From Azoarcus sp. DD4 (GTDB lineage Bacteria > Pseudomonadota > Gammaproteobacteria > Burkholderiales > Rhodocyclaceae): a stretch of DNA of 64,000 bases. The notes under the pieces are model-generated. The model saw only the letters and a list, made by a program, of their open reading frames with translations. It made no database searches and had not been told where the DNA came from. The position numbers and the translations under genes are program-made. Below are positions 1-9,594 of the stretch, piece after piece; the stretch's first letter is position 1, and each line of letters opens with the position of its first letter. Where the stretch lies: positions 2,170,001-2,234,000 of the forward strand of contig NZ_CP022958.1 in assembly GCF_006496635.1 (NCBI RefSeq). Direction: 5' to 3'.

Positions 1-210
1 CACCACCTGGAACTGGTTGATCATCTGTTCGGCGTGGAAGCTGTTGCTGATCTGGTAGAAGTTCACCACCGGGCCAAGGCCGCTCGATGCCGGCGCGAAC
101 GGGCGGATCCAGCCGAAGACCCAGGGCGCGCCACCGCCCTTGATCGAGGCGAGGGCCTTGCGGTCCAGGGTACGGCTCGCCGGCAGGTCATTGATCACGA
201 TCGCAGCCAT
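1..210 (-). CDS. Double-glycine-leader peptide precursor 1 (3' end outside window)
   Basis: Seventy codons are visible with no stop, so the C-terminus lies beyond the left edge. The ATG is at 210-208 and is preceded by GGAG. The first 26 residues form a leader with I-V-I-N-D-L near the N-terminus, then T-L-D-R, and end in K-G-G. The same pattern opens the two genes upstream (395-664 and 717-989), so the three are paralogues by the leader. The visible tail is aromatic- and Asn/Gln-containing and has no cysteine. Double-Gly leaders are normally cut by a peptidase-containing ABC transporter during export, so a secreted bacteriocin-like or signalling peptide is a reasonable inference. No transporter or maturase is in view and no named family was recognised. 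Confidence 0.6.
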   Translation of the reverse strand, partial: MAAIVINDLPASRTLDRKALASIKGGGAPWVFGWIRPFAPASSGLGPVVNFYQISNSFHAEQMINQFQVV

Positions 211-360
211 GATGAGTCTCCAGGGTGATGTCGTCGGCGATGGGCGAACTGGCTTGGGTCGCTTGGTTGAGATGCACTGACCTGCTTCGTTCGACCAGCG
301 TCCGGCGACTCTGGCAGCATGAAAAAAGTATAGGCGATGACGCATCGGACCGCGCCGTTG

Positions 361-387
361 GGCAAGGTGGCCGTTGGCTGCCTTGCC
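361..387 (-). other. Stem-loop after peptide gene 2
   Basis: A perfect 7-bp inverted repeat (GGCAAGG / CCTTGCC) with a 13-nt loop lies 7 bp downstream of the stop codon of the 395-664 gene. No T-run follows, so it may be a transcript-end stabiliser or processing hairpin and not a classical terminator. A TATACT hexamer (minus strand, 332-327) between it and peptide gene 1 could be a -10 box, but no convincing -35 was found. Confidence 0.4.
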
Positions 388-394
388 GGTTGGT

Positions 395-664
395 TCAGAA
401 GACGACGGCGGTGGCAGCGTGCTGGGTGGGGCTGACGTTGAGACGGATGGGTCCGAAGGCGTGGCCGATGACGCCGACGTTGTTGAGGGCATTGACCTCG
501 ACGTTCTGTAGCTGAACGATGCTTTGGCTGACGCCGATATCGATATCGACGTTGGCGACGGGGCCGAGGCCCTTGAGCCAGGCATTGCCGCCGCGCACGG
601 CGGCCATGGCGTGGCGATCGAGTTCGCGGCGCTGGGTGAGGTCACGGATGACGATGGCGGACAT
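395..664 (-). CDS. Double-glycine-leader peptide precursor 2
   Basis: The product is 89 residues. An upstream in-frame start exists, but the ATG at 664-662 is chosen because AAAGGAG precedes it by about 6 nt and because it aligns the leader with its paralogues. The 26-residue leader has I-V-I-R-D-L, then E-L-D-R-H-A-M, and ends in V-R-G-G. The 63-residue tail is rich in Val, Asn and Gln, has no cysteine and ends in A-V-V-F. No enzymatic motif is present. By family logic the tail would be released by cleavage after Gly-Gly and exported. The fate of the mature peptide is unknown. Confidence 0.65.
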   Translation of the reverse strand: MSAIVIRDLTQRRELDRHAMAAVRGGNAWLKGLGPVANVDIDIGVSQSIVQLQNVEVNALNNVGVIGHAFGPIRLNVSPTQHAATAVVF

Positions 665-683
665 GGGATTCTCCTTTGGGGCA

Positions 684-704
684 GCGGCGGCGGTTCGCCG
701 CCGC
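684..704. other. GC stem-loop between peptide genes 3 and 2
   Basis: A perfect 9-bp inverted repeat (GCGGCGGCG / CGCCGCCGC) with a 3-nt loop lies in the 52-bp gap between the stop of gene 3 and the start of gene 2. There is no T-tract. It may act as an mRNA processing or partial-termination element that sets relative peptide levels. Confidence 0.45.
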
Positions 705-716
705 ATGGGCCGGGGT

Positions 717-989
717 TCAGAAGCTGATGTTGTTGGTGGCGGTCTGGTTGGGCTTGACGACGGAGTGGATGTCGCTGGCGAAGGCGACGTTGTTGCCGTT
801 GGTGTTGATCACGTTCTGGGTCTGGCCGATGAGTTGGGAGGCTTCGACCGAGAACGAGTTCTTGGTGACGGCGTGGTAGGGCATCCAGTAGGGGTAGAAG
901 CCTTTCATCATGCCGCCGCGCACGGCGCTCATGGCGCTGCGGTCGAGTTCGGCGGTGGCGGGCAGGTCCTTGATGGTCAGGGTGTTCAT
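717..989 (-). CDS. Double-glycine-leader peptide precursor 3
   Basis: The product is 90 residues, with ATG at 989-987 preceded by GAGGAT. The leader (T-I-K-D-L-P, A-E-L-D-R-S-A-M, V-R-G-G at 23-26) matches the two downstream genes closely. The 64-residue tail begins with an aromatic and Met-rich stretch, then becomes Asn/Ser/Thr/Gln-rich and ends in N-N-I-S-F. Its C-terminal segment resembles that of gene 2 (Pro-x-Gln ... Ala ... hydrophobic-Phe). This is the first gene of the minus-strand set, so the promoter should lie in the AT-rich patch upstream around 1096-1150. Function is inferred only as a secreted peptide. Confidence 0.65.
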   Translation of the reverse strand: MNTLTIKDLPATAELDRSAMSAVRGGMMKGFYPYWMPYHAVTKNSFSVEASQLIGQTQNVINTNGNNVAFASDIHSVVKPNQTATNNISF

Positions 990-1562
990 GGTGGTTATCC
1001 TCGGGGTTCTGGCGGTACGGCTTGGGGTTGGGGGGTGAGCCATCTGCTGCGCTCGAGGTTCATATCGCAGGACGCGTGCCAGGGCGTGATCCGGTTCTGA
1101 ATGATCTTGTTAGTGTGTTGAATTTAAATACTTATCTCCCATTTAACTCGCGTCGGAACGTGGCCGATGGGAGCTGGGAGTGCGCTCGCTGCCGGGTTGC
1201 GGCCAACACTTCGACGAGCAGTGTTGGGCTGTGGGAATCACTGCCGTCGTCAGAGGAGGGCGAGGCGGTATTCGGGGGGCGCCGCGGCGGTCTCGGTGGT
1301 CGGCAGACGGACGTTGCATGCGCTGTTGGCGCGGACGGTGAGTCCCGCACGAATCACGCTATCGATCGGGAAGCGATGGCTTGCTCCCGGCCCGGCGAAA
1401 CGGCCGCCGGCGTCGCCAGGTGTGGCGAGCGAAGACCCTTTTGCTGTCTGAACTAATTCATTGCGCCCGGGTCTCTTGGGTAGCTTCGACTTTGGCGAGC
1501 GGGCTGGCGGTCGCTTATACTTGGGCGCTTTTGTCTCTTCTACTCGAGCATAACGACCATTC
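990..1562. other. Intergenic region between divergent peptide genes and rpoE
   Basis: No supportable gene was found. Positions 1096-1150 form a conspicuous AT-rich pocket in otherwise GC-rich DNA and are the best place for the minus-strand peptide promoter, although no good -35/-10 pair could be fixed. The last 75 bp carry a possible rpoE promoter. Open frames on either strand between 1130 and 1560 have no recognisable protein features. Confidence 0.5.
1492..1521 (+). promoter_or_regulatory. Possible sigma-70 promoter of rpoE
   Basis: TTGGCG (1492-1497) and TATACT (1516-1521) are separated by 18 bp and lie about 40 bp upstream of the rpoE start. This spacing and sequence fit a housekeeping promoter. 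A sigma-E autoregulatory promoter was not recognised. Confidence 0.4.
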
Positions 1563-2162
1563 ATGAGTGATCGCGAAATCGATCAGCAACTTGTCGAGCG
1601 TGTGCAGCGCGGCGACAAGCAGGCCTTCGGCTTGCTGGTATCCAAATACCAGCGGAAGCTGCACAGGCTGCTCTCGAGGCTTATCCGTGATCCGGCCGAA
1701 GTCGAGGACGTAGCGCAGGAGACCTTCATCAAGGCCTATCGTGCGCTGGGGTCGTTTCGCGGAGACAGCGCGTTTTATACCTGGCTCTATCGGATCGGAA
1801 TCAATACGGCAAAGAATTACCTGGTGTCGCAGGGGCGGCGTGCGCCGACCTCGACCGGGTTCGACTCGGAGGAGGCCGAAACCTTCGAAGACGGGGATCA
1901 GTTGCGCGACATCAACACACCGGAGCGTCTGCTGATGACGCAGCAGATCGGTGAAACGGTGGATCAAGCGATGGCGGGATTGCCGGAGGAATTGAGGACG
2001 GCAATCATGCTCCGTGAATTCGAGGGGCTGAGTTACGAAGAAATCGCGAACATCATGGATTGCCCCATAGGTACGGTGCGGTCGCGGATATTCCGTGCGC
2101 GCGAGGCGATTGCCGAGCGGCTGCGGCCGCTGCTCGATACGGCGCCCGACAAACGTTGGTAG
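1563..2162 (+). CDS. rpoE: RNA polymerase ECF sigma factor RpoE (AlgU)
   Basis: The 199-residue protein is a full-length sigma-E. Region 2 lies about residues 20-95, with the typical R-D-P-A-E-V-E-D-V-A-Q-E-T-F-I-K-A-Y sequence of region 2.2 and the Tyr/Trp-rich DNA-melting segment (F-Y-T-W-L-Y-R-I). Region 4 lies about 130-190, including the helix-turn-helix G-L-S-Y-E-E-I-A and G-T-V-R-S-R-I-F-R-A-R-E. It directs transcription of envelope-stress genes. It heads the set rpoE-rseA-rseB-rseC-mucD, which supplies its own inhibitors and a periplasmic protease. The family also includes AlgU; the gene order supports either name. Confidence 0.95.
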   Translation: MSDREIDQQLVERVQRGDKQAFGLLVSKYQRKLHRLLSRLIRDPAEVEDVAQETFIKAYRALGSFRGDSAFYTWLYRIGINTAKNYLVSQGRRAPTSTGFDSEEAETFEDGDQLRDINTPERLLMTQQIGETVDQAMAGLPEELRTAIMLREFEGLSYEEIANIMDCPIGTVRSRIFRAREAIAERLRPLLDTAPDKRW

Positions 2163-2171
2163 GTGGTAGGG

Positions 2172-2744
2172 ATGAAAGAAAAACTTTCGGCTTTGCTCGA
2201 TGGTGACCTGGAAGAACATTCGGTCCGGACGACACTTGAAGGCTTGCGGCGTGACGGCGACTTGCGAAAGGAATGGGAGGCGTACTGCCTCATCGGCGAC
2301 GTGCTGCGCGGTGAATGCCACGGCGCGCCGGATTTCGTGACAAAGGTCATGTCCTCGCTGGAGGACGAGCCGGTGGTGCTGGCCCCGGCGGCCATCGAGA
2401 CAGGCGGCCGCCGAACGCTGTGGCAGTCCCTCCTGCCCATCGCCGCGTCGGTGATGGGGGTTGCGGCCGTCGGCTGGGTTGCCAGCGCGCTCTACTCCGG
2501 AGAAGAAGCCGCGGCACCGGTGGTGAGCGTGCAGCGGATCGCCAACACGGCGATCGCCTCGGCGGCGAAGCCCGTGGCTCCAGTGGCGACCGCGGTGCCG
2601 GGCGGCCAGGCCGCCGCAGCTGTAGAGGATGCCCACCGCGAATACGTCTTCGCCCATCAGGCCATGACCGCCGGCGGACCGATTCCGGGCGCGGTGCAGT
2701 ACGTCAGGACGGTGTCGGATACACGGCAGGACAGCCGCCCATGA
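2172..2744 (+). CDS. rseA: Anti-sigma-E factor RseA (MucA-like)
   Basis: The product is 190 residues. The ATG at 2172 is preferred over an in-frame GTG at 2163 because AGGTGG lies 5 nt upstream of it. The N-terminal part (M-K-E-K-L-S-A-L-L-D-G-D-L) is the cytoplasmic sigma-binding RseA domain. A single membrane helix lies at about residues 80-100, followed by an Ala/Val/Pro-rich periplasmic tail. In this family the protein sequesters sigma-E at the inner membrane until it is cleaved by envelope-stress proteases. Its stop overlaps the rseB start (ATGA). Confidence 0.9.
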   Translation: MKEKLSALLDGDLEEHSVRTTLEGLRRDGDLRKEWEAYCLIGDVLRGECHGAPDFVTKVMSSLEDEPVVLAPAAIETGGRRTLWQSLLPIAASVMGVAAVGWVASALYSGEEAAAPVVSVQRIANTAIASAAKPVAPVATAVPGGQAAAAVEDAHREYVFAHQAMTAGGPIPGAVQYVRTVSDTRQDSRP

Positions 2745-3712
2745 GGCGAGTGCTTGCTGTGGTGGGCCTGTGCGCGGCGCTGGCGCAGGGGCAGGCATGG
2801 GGAGAAACGCCGACCGATCCGCTCGCTTGGCTCGGGCGAATCGCTTCCGCGAGCCAGCGGCTCAATTACGTTGGCACCTTCATCTACCAGTCGGGCAAAC
2901 ACGTCGAAACCTCCCGCATCGCGCACCGGGTGGATGCTTCCGGGGAATACGAAAGGCTGGAGGTGCTCGACGGCAGTCCGCGCGAAGTCATTCGCAACAG
3001 CGGCGAAGTGCGTTGCGTCCTGCCCGACCAGAAGACCGTGATCATCGATCAGCCCGGCGGTCGGCGGGCATTTCCTGCGCGGGTACCGGCATCGTTTTCC
3101 AACCTGGGCGAGAGCTACCGGATCCGCAAGGCCGACATCCATCGCATTGCCGGCCTCGAGGCGCAGGCCATCATCCTCGAACCGAAAGACGATCTGCGCT
3201 ACGGCCATGCCTTGTGGGCCGAACTGCAGTCCGGCCTGCTGCTCAAGTCGCGCATGATCGACGAGCGCGGTGAGATCATCGAGCAGTTCATGTTCAGCGA
3301 CGTGCGCATCGGCGGCAATGTCAGCCAGGAACTCCTCAAGCCGCGCTATGTGAGCACCGACGAGTGGCGGGTGGTGAACGCACGCGGTAGCGATGTGCCG
3401 AAGGCGGATACCGGCTGGGCCTTGCGTACGCCCTTGCCCGGCTACACGCTGCTTTCGGTCGTGAAACGACCGCTCGGGCGCGAGCGCGGCGAGGCGGTGC
3501 AGATGGTCTTCAGCGACGGACTGGCATCGATCTCGCTGTTCATCGAGCCGCATGGCAACGACGGCGTATCGGCCGCGCTGGGCGCGCAGAGCAGCGGTTC
3601 GATCAACATCTACAAGAGGGTGGTCGGCAATCACCTCATCACGGTGCTGGGTGAGGTGCCGCTGCGCGCGGTACAGCGCCTGGGCGATGGAATGGAGTTC
3701 GTCGGGCAGTGA
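2741..3712 (+). CDS. rseB: Periplasmic sigma-E regulator RseB (MucB)
   Basis: The 323-residue protein has an N-terminal signal peptide (cleavage after about residue 20, before E-T-P-T-D-P). It follows the MucB/RseB two-domain plan: an N-terminal lipoprotein-like domain (L-N-Y-V-G-T-F-I-Y-Q, I-I-L-E-P-K-D-D) and a C-terminal domain from about residue 210. RseB binds the periplasmic part of RseA and shields it from proteolysis while sensing mislocalised lipoproteins or LPS. The start overlaps the rseA stop as ATGA and the stop overlaps rseC as GTGA, which points to translational coupling. Confidence 0.93.
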   Translation: MRRVLAVVGLCAALAQGQAWGETPTDPLAWLGRIASASQRLNYVGTFIYQSGKHVETSRIAHRVDASGEYERLEVLDGSPREVIRNSGEVRCVLPDQKTVIIDQPGGRRAFPARVPASFSNLGESYRIRKADIHRIAGLEAQAIILEPKDDLRYGHALWAELQSGLLLKSRMIDERGEIIEQFMFSDVRIGGNVSQELLKPRYVSTDEWRVVNARGSDVPKADTGWALRTPLPGYTLLSVVKRPLGRERGEAVQMVFSDGLASISLFIEPHGNDGVSAALGAQSSGSINIYKRVVGNHLITVLGEVPLRAVQRLGDGMEFVGQ

Positions 3713-4179
3713 TCGAAGTGCCGGCCGAGGTCTTGCGGACAGAGGGCGGACTTGCCTGGGTGCGCGTTACGGAAGTGCAGGGTGGTTGCGGCCGTTGCGA
3801 TGAACCGGGCGGTTGCCGGTCCGTCAGCCTGACCCGGGCGCTCGGGCCCCGTGCGCGCGAATTTGCCTTGCCGAATTCGATCGGAGCCCGGCCGGGTGAC
3901 AGGGTGCGGGTGAGCATGGAAGACGGCGCACCCTTGCGGGCGGCACTGGCGAGTTATGGTCTGGCTGCCGTGCTGGTGCTTGCTGGCGCGTTTTTGGGCG
4001 GGGTGATCGCCGATGGCGTGGCAGTCGATGCGCATGTTGCGTCTGGTGTGGTGGCCGGTCTCGCGCTTGCCTTGGCCATGAACCGTGTGCTGGGTCGCAG
4101 CCAGCGTTGGCGTAGCGGATTGAAGCTGGAACTGGCGGGCACTCAGGCGTGCCGTCATGCAGGAGTAAAGCAGGGGTGA
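3709..4179 (+). CDS. rseC: SoxR-reducing / RseC (MucC) family membrane protein
   Basis: The 156-residue protein starts at a GTG that overlaps the rseB stop. It shows the RseC pattern: an N-terminal soluble segment with cysteines (G-C-G-R-C-D, G-G-C-R), then two hydrophobic helices at about residues 82-103 and 108-128. Family members modulate sigma-E activity or belong to the Rsx/Rnf electron-transfer group. The operon position supports the sigma-E role. The short C-terminal tail overlaps the mucD start codon. Confidence 0.85.
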   Translation: MIEVPAEVLRTEGGLAWVRVTEVQGGCGRCDEPGGCRSVSLTRALGPRAREFALPNSIGARPGDRVRVSMEDGAPLRAALASYGLAAVLVLAGAFLGGVIADGVAVDAHVASGVVAGLALALAMNRVLGRSQRWRSGLKLELAGTQACRHAGVKQG

Positions 4180-5597
4180 TTTTGCGATTGTTGCGCTGGG
4201 TGGCCGGTTTGGCTTGCCTGCAGTTCATGGCAGGCAGCTTTGCAGCCAATACCGTGCCCCTTCCGGATTTCACCGCCCTGGTGGAGCGGCAGGGGACGGC
4301 GGTGGTGAATATCAGCACCTCTCAGGCCAAGGCCGCCACGTCGGCGTCGCCTGCGTTTCCCGGGCTGGATGAGAACGATCCGATGTTCGATTTCTTCCGG
4401 CGTTTCGTACCGCGGCACCCCAAGGCGCCGCACTTCGATCCCGAGAGTCGTTCTCTCGGTTCCGGCTTCATCGTTACGGCGGACGGTTACATTCTCACCA
4501 ATGCGCACGTGGTCGAGGAGGCCGAAGAAATCCTGGTGAGACTGGCCGACAAGCGCGAGTTCGTCGCCACCGTGGTGGGTGCCGACATGCGCAGCGACGT
4601 GGCCTTGATCAAGATCGAGGCGAGCGGTCTGCCCAAGGTCACACTGGGCGATCCCGGGCGGCTGAAAGTGGGCGAATGGGTGGTTGCGATCGGCTCGCCC
4701 TTCGGTTTCGAGCAGACGGTCACGGCCGGTATCGTCAGCGCCAAGGGGCGCAGCCTGCCGGACGAAAACTTCGTTCCCTTCATCCAGACCGACGTGGCGA
4801 TCAACCCGGGCAATTCGGGCGGGCCGCTGTTCAACCTCAAGGGCGAGGTCATCGGCATCAACTCGCAGATCTACAGCCAGACCGGTGGCTTCATGGGGCT
4901 GTCGTTCGCAATTCCCATCGACGTTGCCATGGATGTGCAGCGGCAGTTGCGTGCGTCTGGCCGGGTGCAGCGTGGCCGTATCGGCGTGGCGATCCAGGAA
5001 GTCTCGCGTGATCTGGCGGAGAGCTTCGGCTTGCCGCGACCGGCAGGTGCGCTCGTGAGCGCCGTGGAGGCGGATGGCCCGGCCGGCCGGGCCGGTGTGG
5101 AGCAGGGCGACGTCATCGTCCGCTTCGACGGCAGGGCAGTCGACGTATCCAGCGACCTGCCGCGCATCGTCGCGGCCAGCCGCCCCGGCAGCAAGGTGCC
5201 GATGCAGCTCTATCGCCAGGGCGCGGTTCGCGAGTTCATGGTTACCGTGGGCGAGTGGCGTGACGCCGAACCCGGCAAGGGCAAGGCGGCGACCGGCAAG
5301 CCGGCGTCGGTGAACAGCCTGGGTCTGGTGCTGTTGCAGCCCAGCGCGACGCAGCGTCGCGAGGGCGGTTTCGACCAGGGGCTGGTTGTCGACCGCGTCC
5401 AGGGCGCCGCCGCCCGGGCGGAGATTCGTCCGGGGGACGTCATCCTTGCGATGGTGGTCGCCGGCAAGCAGACCACGCTGCGCGCCGTCGACGAGTTCAA
5501 TCGCCTGCTCGGGGCCTTGAAGCCCGGGCAGCAGGTCACGCTGCTGGTCAAGCGCGGCGAAGCGACGTCCTATGTCAGCCTGCGGGGCGACAAGTGA
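4176..5597 (+). CDS. mucD: Periplasmic serine protease MucD (DegP/HtrA family)
   Basis: The start is taken as GTG at 4176, which overlaps the rseC stop (GTGA) and has AGGAG 10 nt upstream. This gives a signal peptide of about 23 residues and a protein of 473 residues. The trypsin-like domain carries the triad His111 (T-N-A-H-V-V), Asp141 (S-D-V-A-L-I) and Ser214 (G-N-S-G-G-P-L-F). Two PDZ domains follow, at about residues 270-360 and 380-470. DegP proteins degrade or refold misfolded periplasmic proteins, and MucD dampens the sigma-E response. An upstream GTG at 4149 would disrupt the signal peptide and is not used. Confidence 0.94.
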   Translation: MILRLLRWVAGLACLQFMAGSFAANTVPLPDFTALVERQGTAVVNISTSQAKAATSASPAFPGLDENDPMFDFFRRFVPRHPKAPHFDPESRSLGSGFIVTADGYILTNAHVVEEAEEILVRLADKREFVATVVGADMRSDVALIKIEASGLPKVTLGDPGRLKVGEWVVAIGSPFGFEQTVTAGIVSAKGRSLPDENFVPFIQTDVAINPGNSGGPLFNLKGEVIGINSQIYSQTGGFMGLSFAIPIDVAMDVQRQLRASGRVQRGRIGVAIQEVSRDLAESFGLPRPAGALVSAVEADGPAGRAGVEQGDVIVRFDGRAVDVSSDLPRIVAASRPGSKVPMQLYRQGAVREFMVTVGEWRDAEPGKGKAATGKPASVNSLGLVLLQPSATQRREGGFDQGLVVDRVQGAAARAEIRPGDVILAMVVAGKQTTLRAVDEFNRLLGALKPGQQVTLLVKRGEATSYVSLRGDK

Positions 5598-5857
5598 CCG
5601 GGCGTGAGCTCACCGTGCTGAGTCGCGAGTGGTGTCATCTGTGCCACGACCTGATCGCGGCACTCGAACCGCTGCTGGCCGAACTGGGCTGGACCTGCAG
5701 GGTCGTGGATGTCGATCGGCATCCGGAACTCGAAGCACGTTGGGACGAACTGGTGCCGGTCGTGCTGCACGGCGACACCGAGCTTTGCCATTACCATCTC
5801 GACGCGGCCGCGGTTCGTGCCTACTGTCAGGGTTTTCCGCTAGAATCCGCGCCTTAG
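5594..5857 (+). CDS. Glutaredoxin-like thioredoxin-fold protein (DUF836 type)
   Basis: The 87-residue protein starts at a GTG overlapping the mucD stop. It has an N-terminal C-H-L-C redox motif after a beta-strand (T-V-L-S-R-E-W), and the conserved V-P-V-V-L-H segment that supplies the cis-proline of thioredoxin folds. It is typical in length for the small DUF836/glutaredoxin-like proteins found before lepA in betaproteobacteria. It is probably a cytoplasmic thiol-disulfide protein; no substrate can be assigned. The coding end contains a TAGAAT that may serve lepA. Confidence 0.8.
   Translation: MTGRELTVLSREWCHLCHDLIAALEPLLAELGWTCRVVDVDRHPELEARWDELVPVVLHGDTELCHYHLDAAAVRAYCQGFPLESAP
5841..5846 (+). 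promoter_or_regulatory. Possible -10 box for lepA
   Basis: TAGAAT (5841-5846) sits 64 bp before the lepA start in the form C-G-C-TAGAAT-C-C-G-C, which looks like a genuine -10. No close match to a -35 was seen at 16-18 bp spacing. A terminator hairpin lies between this site and lepA. Confidence 0.35.
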
Positions 5858-5879
5858 GCCGTCAAACCATTCCAATATC

Positions 5880-5902
5880 GGGTGCCGCAGGGCACCCTTT
5901 TT
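5880..5902 (+). terminator. Rho-independent terminator or attenuator just before lepA
   Basis: GGGTGCC (5880-5886) pairs with GGCACCC (5891-5897) across a 4-nt loop and is followed by TTTTT. It ends the mucD/glutaredoxin transcript 8 bp before the lepA ATG. If the TAGAAT at 5841 is active, the hairpin lies inside the lepA leader and could attenuate it. Confidence 0.7.
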
Positions 5903-5910
5903 GTTGCCGC

Positions 5911-7707
<1,797 letters not shown>

Positions 7708-7752
7708 ACGAATCCGGCTGCCGCGCCGCGGCCGGCCAATGACGGAAACCGC

Positions 7753-8541
7753 ATGAATTTCGCCCTGATCCTGTTCCTGCTCCTGATCGCGACCGGCATC
7801 CTGTGGGTCGCGGATCGCTTCTTCGCGCGCAAGCGCCGGGCGGCCGATGCGCCGGCGCCGTGGTGGGTCGAATACGGCGCCAGTTTTTTTCCGGTCATCC
7901 TCGTCGTGTTCGGCCTGCGTTCCTTCGTCGTCGAACCGTTCAAGATTCCGTCCGGATCGATGATCCCGACCCTGCTGGTCGGCGACTTCATCCTCGTGAA
8001 CAAATGGACCTACGGCATTCGTCTGCCGGTGATCAACAAGAAGATCATCGAGATGAATACGCCCAAGCGTGGCGATGTCATGGTGTTCCGCTACCCGGTC
8101 GATCCTTCTCTCGACTACATCAAGCGGGTGGTCGGCCTGCCGGGCGACAAGGTCGAGTATCACCACAAGCAGTTGAAGGTGAATGGCCAGCAGGTGGTAT
8201 TGAAGGAGGACGGCAACTACCTCCACGCGGACCGTCTGTATTACTCGCCGCAGTTTTCCGAGAAGCTTGGCGAGGTCGACCACGCGATCCTGATCGAGAA
8301 GGAAGCGCCGGCTTTCGTCCCCCAGGTGCTCAATTTCCCGGGGCGTGAGAACTGCACCTATACTAGCAGCGGTGTTACTTGCACCGTTCCCGACGGGCAT
8401 TACTTCGTCATGGGCGACAACCGCGATGCCAGCAGTGACAGCCGCGTCTGGGGTTTCGTCCCGGATGCCAACATCGTCGGTCGGGCATTCTTCATCTGGT
8501 TCAATTTCAACGATCTGAAGCGCATCGGCAGCTTCCATTAA
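7753..8541 (+). CDS. lepB: Signal peptidase I
   Basis: The 262-residue protein has two N-terminal membrane helices (about residues 2-20 and 44-62). The catalytic serine is in P-S-G-S-M-I-P-T (Ser69) and the lysine in D-Y-I-K-R-V-V-G-L-P-G-D (Lys124). The conserved box E motif G-D-N-R-D-A-S-S-D-S-R is near residue 220. It removes signal peptides from exported preproteins at the periplasmic face of the inner membrane. The placement after lepA and before rnc is conserved in proteobacteria. Confidence 0.97.
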   Translation: MNFALILFLLLIATGILWVADRFFARKRRAADAPAPWWVEYGASFFPVILVVFGLRSFVVEPFKIPSGSMIPTLLVGDFILVNKWTYGIRLPVINKKIIEMNTPKRGDVMVFRYPVDPSLDYIKRVVGLPGDKVEYHHKQLKVNGQQVVLKEDGNYLHADRLYYSPQFSEKLGEVDHAILIEKEAPAFVPQVLNFPGRENCTYTSSGVTCTVPDGHYFVMGDNRDASSDSRVWGFVPDANIVGRAFFIWFNFNDLKRIGSFH

Positions 8542-8556
8542 CTTCGGAGTGGATGG

Positions 8557-8916
8557 ATGAACAGGTCTTCCCAGCGCGGCATCAGTTTGATTAGTCTGAT
8601 GTTTGTCGGGGCTTTTGCGGTGTTCGTGTTGCTTATTGGTTTTCGTTCCGTTCCGGCGGTCACTGAATACATGGCGATTGAACGGAATATCAAGATCCTT
8701 GCCACGGACGGCGACAATGGTGCGTCGCCGACGGAGTTGAGGCGAGACTTTGATCGACGTGGTCAGATCGACGATGTCTCGACCATCACCGGCGCAGACC
8801 TCGACATCCGCAAGGACACCGGCAAGACCATCATCGAAGCCGAATACTCGCGCAAGGTTCCGGTGGTCGCCAACGTCAGCCTGCTGATCGACTTCCACGC
8901 CTCGAGCGCGGATTGA
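8557..8916 (+). CDS. DUF4845 domain-containing membrane protein
   Basis: The 119-residue protein opens with Q-R-G-I-S-L-I-S-L-M, resembling a pilin-like or type III signal, and a single hydrophobic helix at about residues 10-28. A small extracytoplasmic domain follows. DUF4845 proteins occupy exactly this place between lepB and rnc in beta- and gammaproteobacteria. No biochemical role is established for the family. Confidence 0.85.
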   Translation: MNRSSQRGISLISLMFVGAFAVFVLLIGFRSVPAVTEYMAIERNIKILATDGDNGASPTELRRDFDRRGQIDDVSTITGADLDIRKDTGKTIIEAEYSRKVPVVANVSLLIDFHASSAD

Positions 8917-8922
8917 CGTCGG

Positions 8923-9594
8923 ATGTCGGTTGATAGACTGCAAAGGGATCTTGGCCACCCGTTCCGTGATCCCACCTTGCTGCAACAGGCGCTGACCCAT
9001 CGCAGTTTCGGCCAGCCCAACAACGAACGCCTGGAATTCCTGGGCGACAGCATCCTCAACTGCGTCACCTCGATAGCCTTGTTCGAGCGTTTCGGCTCCC
9101 TGCGCGAAGGGGAGCTGTCGCGCCTGCGCGCCTCGCTGGTGCGCCAGGAGGCGCTGCACCGTATCGCGCTGCAACTCCAGTTGGGCGACTGTCTGCGCTT
9201 GGGGGAGGGCGAGCTGAAGTCCGGCGGTTTCCGGCGCCCTTCCATCCTCGCCGACGCGGTCGAGGCGATCTTCGCCGCGGTGTTCCTCGATTCCGATTTT
9301 GCCGGCGCCAAGGCGGTGATAGACCGGCTTTACGCGCCGCTGCTCGACGAGGTCAACCCCAAGGCGCCATCCAAGGATCCCAAAACGGCGTTGCAGGAGT
9401 GGCTGCAGGGCAAGCGCCTGCCGCTGCCCACCTACACCATGGTCGAGGTCACCGGTGAGGCGCACGCGCAGGAGTTCGAAGTCGCCTGCGAAGTCGAACG
9501 CTACAAGCTTCGCACCATAGGCCGCGGCACCAGCCGCCGTATCGCCGAACAGCAGTCCGCCGAGCTCGCGCTCGCGCAGTTGAGGAAGAAATGA
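8923..9594 (+). CDS. rnc: Ribonuclease III
   Basis: The 223-residue protein has an N-terminal RNase III domain with the signature N-E-R-L-E-F-L-G-D-S and the acidic catalytic residues, including the second set L-A-D-A-V-E-A. A C-terminal double-stranded RNA-binding domain (about residues 150-222) starts K-T-A-L-Q-E-W-L-Q-G-K. It cleaves dsRNA in rRNA and mRNA processing. The stop overlaps the era start by four bases. Confidence 0.97.
   Translation: MSVDRLQRDLGHPFRDPTLLQQALTHRSFGQPNNERLEFLGDSILNCVTSIALFERFGSLREGELSRLRASLVRQEALHRIALQLQLGDCLRLGEGELKSGGFRRPSILADAVEAIFAAVFLDSDFAGAKAVIDRLYAPLLDEVNPKAPSKDPKTALQEWLQGKRLPLPTYTMVEVTGEAHAQEFEVACEVERYKLRTIGRGTSRRIAEQQSAELALAQLRKK

Noticed and set aside
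1132..1564. Small minus-strand frames between the peptide genes and rpoE
   Set aside because: Low-complexity, no ribosome-binding site and no resemblance to the leader peptides.
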